Assembly (NCBI GenBank): GCA_018398765.1
Contig: JAHBMJ010000019.1
Span: 1-27,193, forward strand
Direction: 5' to 3'
Origin: Chromera velia
Taxonomy: Eukaryota; Sar; Chromeraceae
DNA length: 27,193 nt
The first letter of the stretch is position 1. Each line of letters begins with the position of its first letter. Position numbers and translations under genes: made by a program. Shown here piece after piece: positions 20,485 through 27,193 of the stretch. The notes below the pieces were generated by a model. The model ran no database searches. It was not told the origin of the DNA and saw nothing but the letters and a program-made list of their open reading frames with translations.

Positions 20485-21380
20485 ATGCATGTGTGTGGGC
20501 CTTTCTGTATTCCATCCGTCGTTATCCACCCATCTCTCTCTGTGTGTGTACTTCTTTGTGAAAGGGAAACGCACATTCGCACTCACCCTCAGTGAGAAAG
20601 GGAGCAGGGGAAAAGAAACCACGATTTTGTTCGACTTCTTTCTTTCCTTCCTTCCTTCCCTCCTTCCTTTTTTGTTTGTTTCTTTCTTTCTGAGAAAAGG
20701 AAAAAGGCCGACATTTTCTCTGTGTGTCTCTGTGTTCCGCTGTCTGATTTTCTGTCTGCCTGACTGATTGAGTGATGCACAGGAAGGCAGAGACGGAGGA
20801 AGCAAGGGAGAGGTGAATGAAAGAAAGAAAGAAAGAAAGGACGCAGAGTCACCCCAACGTGACACCACAGAGTGCACACGGGAAGGGTGGGGGGGGGGAG
20901 GGAGCAAGGCGGGGATCAATAGAAGCGTATGCAGATTGAGGGATAAAAGGACTTTGAAACTTCAGGAAGGATCAATTTTTTAATCGCAGTGCCGGCAACC
21001 AGCTGCTTCCTCTTTCATCCGATCGATTTGGTCAGTGCATGTATTGAGTGAGAAAGGGGGAGAACTAGAGAGAGAGAGAGAGAGAGAGAGATTTTCTTGT
21101 CTCCCTCTCGGATGGATGGATACACACCTCCCTTCTTGTCTGCAGGAGTCTTCTGTCTGTGCGCTGGGATGGAAGGTGGGGGCGGGTGCAGGAGAGGGCC
21201 TTGAGGGCTTTTGTTTTGTACATGAAAGCGTGTTCGTCGGTGTTCATTACAGATTTGGCAGGCAAAGTCCGTTGTCCTGTTTTCAAATACAAATGTGGCC
21301 GTCCGTGTGGCGTTTGCTTGAGGAGATTGCACGAAAGAGAGAGAGAGAGAGAGAGAGAGAGCGGGAGAGAGAGAGAGAGA

Positions 21381-21411
<31 letters not shown>

Positions 21412-21827
21412 GAAAACGTCGGATGAAAATAGGCGGAAGGGAAGTGCGGAAAGGGGGTGAAGGATTAATTCCGGAAAAAGGGGTATGCGGAGGACCGTGA
21501 TCGATTTTACTGCTTGCATGTGCATGCATGGCTTTGCTTGCTTGCAGCCTTTTTGACTGCGATTTCAACCAACAACTAGACATAGACCTGGGGGAGCTTT
21601 GCTTGCTTGCTTGCAGCCTTTTTGACTGCGATTTCGACCAACAACTAGACATAGACCTGGGGGGCCTTTGCTTGCTTGCAGCCTTTTTGACTGCGATTTC
21701 AACCAACAACTAGACATAGACCTGGGGGGAGGGGCGGGGAAGAATGCCAAAGGGGACAAGCGCAGACCGCTAACGGTATGGGATATCGAGAAGACAAGCG
21801 ATGTGGAAGGAAGGTCGGCAGGCCACG

Positions 21828-21880
<53 letters not shown>

Positions 21881-21904
21881 TGCGTGCGTGTGTCTGTCTG
21901 TCTG

Positions 21905-21952
<48 letters not shown>

Positions 21953-22822
21953 TGCACTCGTATTTATCTGTGTGAGCTCTTGCGTGCGTGTGGGCGTGTG
22001 CGTCCGCGTGCGTGTCTTTCTCCCTTTCATTTTCCGTGGACGTTGTAGATCAGGTTTTTGTCTGCACCGTTTCTCTCGATCAGTTCTTGACCCTTGCTTT
22101 CTATCACTTCATGCATGCTGCAGACCTTTTTTCTCTTCTTAAGTGTCTCTTTGCGGGGTTTTGCCGGTCTCAAATCGCGTCACAGATTTAGGCATGAGAG
22201 AAGGGAAAGGAGGGAGATGGGGGAGGAGAGAGAAAATAATAAGCAAGCGGGTGGGCAGGCAGGCTCGCTCCAAGTGCATGCAGACAGAGAGGAAAAGAGA
22301 GAGGAAGGGTTTGTTTGGGAGACGGACGGGGAGAGGAGTGAGCAAACAATCAAGTCGAGTCAGCCTCGCTCCTTCCTTCCTACTTTTTCTTGATGGATAG
22401 AAACTGCATCGGCCTCTCTGCGCGTCATTCCTTCTCTTCATTCTTTCATCTTTCGGTGTCCACAGTTTTCAACAGATTCCAACTGCTCTTCTATGTGCGT
22501 GGGCGCACGCGCGTCTGTGTGTACGTGTATGTGTTGTGTATGTGTATGTGTGTGCTTACTTTTGCTGCAGAAAGATTGCCACTGAGAGTCACTGTGTATG
22601 TGTATGTGTATGTGTATGTGTGTGCTTAATTTTGCTGCAGAAAGATTGCCACTGAGAGTCACTGTGTATGTGTATGTGTGTGCTTAATTTTGCTGCTGCA
22701 GAAAGATTGCCACTGAGAGCCACTGTTTCGGATGCACTGCAGGTCAGACTGTCTGTTTAGTGCGCCACTCATCGAGCGGCTTTTCTCTGCCTACCCGTAT
22801 TCGTCTCTCCACGACTCTATGA
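17202..22822 (+). CDS. arsS: Arsenosugar-biosynthesis-type radical SAM protein (ArsS family, DUF3641 C-terminus), 8 exons
   Basis: Predicted radical SAM enzyme of the ArsS family, which acts after arsenic methylation in arsenosugar formation. Exons: 17202-17678, 18066-18442, 19190-19298, 19840-19942, 20247-20352, 21146-21175, 21682-21813, 22702-22822. Phases match at every GT-AG junction and the total is 1455 nt (484 aa plus stop). The radical SAM CX3CX2C motif is CNQACTHC (Cys166, 170, 173), followed by the family signatures [17 protein letters not shown] (207-217), [56 protein letters not shown] and HCFGCTAG. Cys390, 405, 453 and 456 are the C-terminal cysteines expected to bind a second cluster. 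About 120-140 N-terminal residues exceed bacterial homologues and start with a basic, amphipathic stretch suggestive of an organelle presequence. The sequence around exons 7 and 8 carries tandem acceptor/exon-start copies. The C-terminus after GCTAG is the least certain part: read-through to TGA 22820 or another intron at gtcaga 22743. Confidence 0.92.
18594..18791. repeat. Long (GT)n/(GA)n microsatellite in arsS intron 2
   Basis: Dinucleotide GT repeats with CG and CAT interruptions end in a pure (GA)n run. They lie about 150 nt after the exon 2 donor. Confidence 0.93.
18978..19050. repeat. (GAAT)n tetranucleotide tract in arsS intron 2
   Basis: A GAAT repeat with AAAG and AAAT variants lies inside intron 2. 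It is followed by pyrimidine-rich and (CCTG)n sequence leading to the exon 3 acceptor CCTGCAG at 19183-19189. Confidence 0.9.
19299..19594. repeat. 39-bp tandem repeat starting at the arsS exon 3 donor, 7 copies
   Basis: Units starting GTCTGTCTGCTATCTGAAGG (then ACAGAAAAGAAAAGAAAGT) begin at 19303, 19342, 19381, 19420, 19459, 19519 and 19558. The period is exactly 39 except for one 21-bp A/G-rich expansion between the fifth and sixth. The first unit begins four bases into the intron. The unit start (GTCTGTCT) is the same sequence as the authentic donor of exon 3, so each unit carries a donor-like site. The + strand frame [11 protein letters not shown] stays open only because 39 is divisible by three. 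Confidence 0.93.
20362..20483. repeat. (TTTG)n and (GT)n/(GA)n tracts in arsS intron 5
   Basis: A (TTTG)n tract at about 20362-20390 follows the exon 5 donor (GTACCC at 20353) by about 10 bases. A (GT)n/(GA)n tract lies at about 20449-20483. Confidence 0.85.
21337..21411. repeat. (GA)n microsatellite in arsS intron 6
   Basis: A long, nearly pure GA tract with AAAG and CGGG interruptions lies between the 30-bp exon 6 and the triplicated exon 7 start. A smaller (GA)n run lies at about 21066-21091, before exon 6. Confidence 0.9.
21530..21735 (+). repeat. Triplicated acceptor plus start of arsS exon 7
   Basis: Three tandem copies of a 65-69 bp unit occur, each comprising a (CTTG)n-type intron end, the acceptor TTGCAG and about 48 nt of exon coding [16 protein letters not shown]. 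Exon-start positions are 21548, 21617 and 21682. Copy 2 has AAC changed to GAC (Asn to Asp). Only the third copy continues into the rest of the exon (GGAGKNAKG...TVWDI) and its donor at 21814. The first two could be decoys or alternative acceptors. Use of either would read into intron-like (CTTG)n sequence. Confidence 0.9.
21829..21955. repeat. (CT)n and (GT)n microsatellites at start of arsS intron 7
   Basis: Alternating (CT)n, (GT)n and (GTCT)n blocks begin about 15 nt after the exon 7 donor. Open frames here ([13 protein letters not shown]) are artefacts. Confidence 0.92.
22530..22735 (+). repeat. Triplicated acceptor plus start of arsS exon 8
   Basis: Three tandem copies of a unit contain (GTATGT)n, GTGCTTAATTTTGCTGCAG and about 26 nt of exon (AAAGATTGCCACTGAGAG, then YCACTG). 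Exon-start positions are 22571, 22641 and 22702 (offsets 70 and 61). The first two copies dissolve into (GTATGT)n after CACTGT. Only the third reads on into TTCGGATGCACTGCAGGT, encoding the conserved CFGCTAG. The third copy also differs by AGC for AGT and an extra GCT before the acceptor. Confidence 0.9.
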
Positions 22823-25278
22823 ATACGTACTTAAATCCGCCTTTTTGATTGTATCTGTGGCTGCGTGCATGTATTTCTCTTTATTGTTCTTTCGAAAACT
22901 TCTCCTTCTTCTAGCTGTCTGTATCACAGAGCGAGATATTCTGGGGCAAGGGAGCCAGGGCACTTCTGTCTGCAGAATGTGATTCCACCCTCTTATCCTA
23001 TCAAACGATGCGCCGCATCCATGTTCAGCAGATACACTTATGATCGAGGTGTGCTCCGATCTCTGTGTCTGCAGGAGCTGGTAGTTCGTGTACTGGGGAA
23101 GTAATTTGATTTCCTGTTTTTTCTAATCATGATGCCATCAAGTCAGATAAAAAGACATATGAAGAGCAATTAACTATCACTCTGATTCCGTTTTTTTTTT
23201 TAAATCGTGCGATACAATAGTGGTGTTCACCTAGACACCTACGATAGAGAGCTTAATTGGTAGTTTACCTCAGCGACGCAGTCTTATACATATCGCCATC
23301 TCACGCACAGATTGATTGACAGCGCTAAGCACTCTTTTTTTCTGTTTTTTTTTTCAGTGTTTTCACTTTTTTCTACATACTTGTATTTATCATCATAAGG
23401 GATATGAGATAAGAAAATTATTGGTGCCCGCAGATCAACCTACTAAGATTATAGTAAGATATCAACTCATAGATGAGAGTCTGCAAGTAGAAAGCTTATT
23501 ACAGTCATATTCTAGGTCATATTTACTACTGAGTAAGTGAACTCTGAGGAAACTGCATTTAAGATCCGTTCCTAGTATGTCCGCCTCTCTCTTACTCTTC
23601 CTTCATCTACGCACCATTGCAACACCTCTAGCTACATTACATCACGCTAAGTTCTAGTCGATCGATCACTCTTGTATGGTTTAGTCGTCTATGATGATGA
23701 GTGCACTGCTGAATCCCCCCATCTCTCCCCCTTCGCTTGAGTAGCCTCGCGTGCCCATAATGCATGCACTTGCTGCCCATAGGTGGGTGACTTACAACCG
23801 CGCTCGGATTCGTCCACACACCTTCCCATACCCCTGCCCTCAGACTGAGTTCTCACTTAACAGTCTAGCCAGCCTGCACAGGAATGTGTTGGCTTCCTTG
23901 TGAAGTGTGCCATCAACTAGACTCACCAGTGGGATTAAGTCGTATCCGCTGTCCCTACATGCCCCTGCGTGCTTCGTTTTCTTCTCTTGAGCTTGGGAAG
24001 AGAGGACGGCGGTCTAGGGGGTATTATCTTTGGAAGCGGCATACGGGTTGCTCACTGTTGTATCGAAAATTGCCAGCCTCTGTCAGATGTACGCCCCCCG
24101 CACCTGGAAGTCCGCTTTCAGCCCTGGGCACCCCGGCACTTCCCCTTCCTCCCGGATGATGGGTTCGCGACTGTAAATGAATAATTACTTAAACATTGAT
24201 CGATTGATTGATTGGTTCCGCATTAGTCTAAGCAGTCTAGGCCTTCGAGCTATGTCAAGGAGTCGCAAATTAAGAAATTGAATTACTATAAATTAATATG
24301 ATATATCATTGATGATGGCTGATAACAATTCTGTGCCGCAAGGTGTATGCGTGCTCGCGCATGCCTGGGCGTATGCCGTATACCGTCTGAGACTGCCGCT
24401 ACCGCCGACTAGGGAGGCTAACCCGCGTGACGGCCTGCGTGGGGGAGCCTATGGGAGCCTGCAGCCGCATACACCATCACCTAGACCGGCACATACCATC
24501 TGGTACTAGGTCCGGTACCGCTCAGACTGATCGCGCATGTGCACTCTGTAGCACGTACACAACAATGACAATGACATCATGATGATTCGTGATTCTCCTA
24601 ATATATACATTAGTGTTATTATTATACTAGTTATTATATATATTAAATGCAAACATTCCCTTGCCTAACGTTAGAAGTCTAGTTAGAAGTATCCGCAACT
24701 GAATAGTATGGATAGCGATAGCACGTCATAGTCATAAACATATAGATTCAAATATAATTAAATGAGATAGGATACGATGTTCACGAAATTTTCGTGGTCA
24801 CTTAGAATATTTCAACTGTAGGATGGAATAAAGAGTTAATATTCCAGGTTGGTGATAATGATTTAATTCGTACCTTAGATGTGCCTTAGGTAAAGCACTG
24901 TCGCTGTCCTACCAGAAGTGCGGTCCACTCAGGCTGGCACTGCCGGGCCTCGACTTACACCGTCGACAGGTTGTTCAGACTAGCGTTCAGAGCTTTAGAC
25001 AACTGGATGCATGTCAGTGCAGATGGAGCGCTAGATGGAGCGTTTTCTAGAGCGTTTTAGACCTACCTCTCGATCAGGCCTAGGTGTCAGGAACTTTCTT
25101 GATCGACAAGTGATTCAGTCGGTCGATCGAATCTGTCGAACAAAATCAAATAGGCCATGCCAGAGAGAGATCGTTCAAGTTCGCAAAAGGCTTACAACAG
25201 AAGATCAAAAATTAACGATCTGTAGCATGCGGATTGGAGCAGTGCCGCTGTCCCCAGGGTCTTCCGTTCGCTAAGCAG
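22823..25278. other. Gene-free, mostly AT-rich and repeat-poor interval
   Basis: I find no gene here. The composition changes from microsatellite-dense to mostly unique, AT-rich sequence, apart from moderately GC-rich patches near 24340-24535 and 24900-24990. Short frames at 22865-23104, 23884-24184 and 24309-24509 lack recognisable motifs. No tRNA-like cloverleaf was found by eye. The first part may hold the 3' UTR or a last small exon of the radical SAM gene: a possible acceptor TTCTTCTAG ends at 22913. Confidence 0.5.
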
Positions 25279-25279
25279 A

Positions 25280-25301
25280 GGGGGGGAGGGAGGGAGGGAG
25301 G

Positions 25302-25333
<32 letters not shown>
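25280..25333. repeat. (GGGA)n then (GA)n microsatellite
   Basis: A G-rich GGGA tract passes into a pure GA tract. Confidence 0.92.
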
Positions 25334-25584
25334 ACAGAATTCAAACATGTTCGCTTCACCTCATTTCCCATTGAAATATGATGTTGCATGGGTTCAGAGT
25401 GATGGTACCCTGCCAGTCAGCCCCTGCATGCTCCCCTCAGCGACTCATCGGCTTAATTAATTGTATGTGTTGCAGCAGTCTCCAATCCAACTGTTGCTTG
25501 AGGACACACACATGGAGGGAGGGACAAGAATTCCGCTTCGAAATCAAGAATCGGGCATCAACCCCATAGATATGTGCGTGTTCA

Positions 25585-25623
25585 TTCCATCCATCCATCC
25601 ATCCATCCATCCATCCATCCATC
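25585..25623. repeat. (CATC)n tetranucleotide microsatellite
   Basis: About nine perfect ATCC/CATC units follow TTCATT. A (GAAA)n tract lies further on at about 25767-25795. Confidence 0.92.
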
Positions 25624-25763
25624 GGACTGATCGAGCTAGACAGACAGGCAGACAGATCCCCAGCGACCGACCGTCCGGCCGTCTCCCTTGCAATGAATTA
25701 ATTCAACGATCGATCAATCGATCAGACCAAGCCGGTGCCGGTGCAATCAAATCCCCAATGAAC

Positions 25764-25795
<32 letters not shown>

Positions 25796-25960
25796 AAAAA
25801 AAAAACAAAAATCGATCAGACCAAGCCCATACCTTGCCGGTGCGCCCTAGCTCCTGCTTGCAAGTACATACATACAAACACGCCCTAGCTAGCTAGAGAC
25901 GTGCACGAACGCACGCACGCCAGGAGGATCCAGGCAGCCAAAATTGCACGCATGAGTACG

Positions 25961-26212
25961 CAAAGCTTCTTTTCCTGTACGTTCCTTGTTTTTCAGTCGT
26001 TCGTTCTACTTTCTTCCAAGCTTCTTTTCCTGTTCCTTGTTTTTCAGTCGTTCGCAAAGCTTCTTTTCCTGTACATTCCTTGTTTTTCAGTCGTTCGTTC
26101 TACTTTCTTCCAAGCTTCTTTTCCTGTTTCTTGTTTTTCAGTCGTTCGCAAAGCTTCTTTTCCTGTACGTTCCTTGTTTTTCAGTCGTTCGTTCTACTTT
26201 CTTCCTTCCTTC
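25961..26212. repeat. 94-bp tandem repeat with internal TTTTTCAG sub-repeats
   Basis: The unit beginning CAAAGCTTCTTTTCCTGTAC recurs at 25961, 26055 and 26149 (period 94; the last copy is partial). Each full unit is itself a diverged duplication: both halves contain AAGCTTCTTTTCCTGT...TCCTTGTTTTTCAGTCGTTCG. The five TTGTTTTTCAG copies look like 3' splice acceptors with strong pyrimidine tracts, but no coding exon follows. Confidence 0.9.
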
Positions 26213-26317
26213 ATCTGATCGAGCATGCAGGAGCTAGCTCGATTCTGTAATTGCCTGCCTGCCTGCCTGGGAGGACATTGAAGGAAATCAACGGACAGAT
26301 CGGAAGATGAATACATC

Positions 26318-26704
26318 ATGCATGGGAGGGCAAGAGCTAGGGGGATCGACAGAATTGGACGTTCCCACTCTTTTATGAAAAAGAATTCTGTATCAAAATA
26401 AATGCATGGGAGGGCAAGAGCTAGGGGGATCGACAGAATTGGACGTTCCCACGCTTTTATGAAAAAGAATTCTGTATCAAAATAAATGCATGGGAGGGCA
26501 AGAGCTAGGGGGATCGACAGAATTGGACGTTCCCACTCTTTTATGAAAAAGAATTCTGTATCAAAATAAATGCATGGGAGGGCAAGAGCTAGGGGGATCG
26601 ACAGAATTGGACGTTCCCACTCTTTTATGAAAAAGAATTCTGTATCAAAATAAATGCATGGGAGGGCAAGAGCTAGGGGGATCGACAGAATTGGACCTTC
26701 CCAT
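26318..26704. mobile_element. Four mini-element copies between five 51-bp direct repeats, locus C
   Basis: The array has an exact 84-bp period. Five copies of a roughly 51-bp segment (beginning ATGCATGGGAGGGCAAGAGC, starts near 26318, 26402, 26486, 26570 and 26654) alternate with four copies of a 33-bp segment containing TGAAAAAGAATTCTGTATCA then AAATAA. On the minus strand the latter reads GCATTTATTTTGATACAGAA followed by TTCTTTTTCA, matching one arm of the elements at loci A and B. Only one arm is present here. The 84-bp period leaves a 28-residue repeat open on the minus strand, which I regard as an artefact. Confidence 0.8.
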
Positions 26705-26715
26705 GCACTCATGCA

Positions 26716-26792
26716 TGGAGTGAGTAAGTGAGTGAGTGAGTGAGTGAGTAAGTGAGTAAGTGAGTAAGTGAGTGAGTGAGTGAGTGAGTAAA
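26716..26792. repeat. (GAGT)n tetranucleotide tract
   Basis: GAGT/AAGT repeats run immediately after the locus C array. A (CATG)n run follows at about 26818-26836 and a (GAAA)n run at about 26957-26990. No gene is seen between 26793 and the window end. Confidence 0.9.
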
Positions 26793-27193
26793 AGAGTCGA
26801 TCATCGTGAAAGGAAACATGCATGCATGCATGCATCATGCAGGAATTAGGGAATTGCAACTGATCGAGGCCGCCGGGAGGAATTCAGTAAATCATCCACC
26901 AGCAAGAAAAACAAACAAACAAGTCTGCACATGCATGGAGGTACGCAAGAACGGAGGAAAAGAAAGAAAGAAAGAAAGAAAGAAAGAAAACAAGAAAGGA
27001 GGAGAAGAAGGAAGCCTGGGAGGTTGCTTTTTGCTTGCTTGCTGGACAATAAATGATCGAGACAGCTCTCTGGTCGCTTCGTGAGGAAGGCAACACAGGC
27101 TGTCCTTGAGCAATATCGAGATGAGAGGACCGAGCAGTCAGGCAATCCATGAGTTAAATGAGAAGACACGAGCGCACGACAAGACCAAATCCT

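Noticed and set aside
22865-23104. Frame after arsS considered as the true last exon
   Set aside because: Splicing from the possible donor at 22743 to the acceptor ending at 22913 would be phase-compatible only in a different frame, giving a short tail without family similarity; simple read-through to 22822 is equally good, so no extra exon is claimed.
24309-24535. Moderately GC-rich patch with partial inverted repeats, considered as a tRNA or RNA gene
   Set aside because: No cloverleaf, no TTCGA T-loop in the right place, and no other recognisable RNA feature.
26194-26859. 221-codon minus-strand frame with 28-residue repeats
   Set aside because: It spans the 84-bp array and the GAGT microsatellite; the frame is open because 84 is a multiple of three.

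Overview
This window is nuclear DNA from an intron-rich eukaryote, most likely a microalga. Three things point there: two multi-exon genes with GT-AG introns, a homologue of the arsenosugar-biosynthesis radical SAM enzyme typical of photosynthetic microbes, and a protist-type single-domain cation channel. The heavy load of tetranucleotide microsatellites (CAGA, GTCA, GAAA, GT, GA) would fit a chromerid such as Chromera velia. That organism guess is inference only; nothing in the window proves it.

Layout. 1-3157: microsatellites, a 12-copy 33-bp minisatellite and a GC-rich island, with no gene I can support. 3158-4474 (+): an intronless ORF for an unrecognised low-complexity/coiled-coil protein. 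4475-7281: non-coding, partly AT-rich, partly CT/CA-rich. 7282-16611 (-): a 12-exon gene for a single-domain six-TM voltage-gated cation channel. My exon model is phase-consistent throughout and gives about 1281 aa. 16612-17201: a short divergent intergenic region, probably a shared promoter. 17202-22822 (+): an 8-exon gene for an ArsS-type radical SAM protein with DUF3641-like C-terminus, about 484 aa and also phase-consistent. 22823-27193: no recognisable gene; tandem and element-containing repeats dominate after 25280.

The most interesting signal is in the repeats. A short AT-rich element with terminal inverted repeats (GCATTTATTTT...AGAATTC) occurs at three separate loci (7896-8051, 9267-9589, 26318-26704). 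At each it is flanked by direct repeats of about 45-51 bp of otherwise unrelated local sequence, always with n elements and n+1 flanking copies. At two loci the duplicated flank is a 3' splice site plus the first 35-50 nt of a channel exon, and the element end abuts the duplicated splice acceptor. The radical SAM gene shows the same kind of 3'-splice-site/exon-start tandem duplication twice (exons 7 and 8, three copies each), without the element. In addition, most intron 5' ends in both genes lie in GTNN tetranucleotide-periodic sequence, which suggests that microsatellites and splice sites are evolving together here.

The two recognised genes have no obvious functional link beyond their head-to-head arrangement. 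Gene calls rest on reading motifs by eye and on exon phase matching; no database search was possible.
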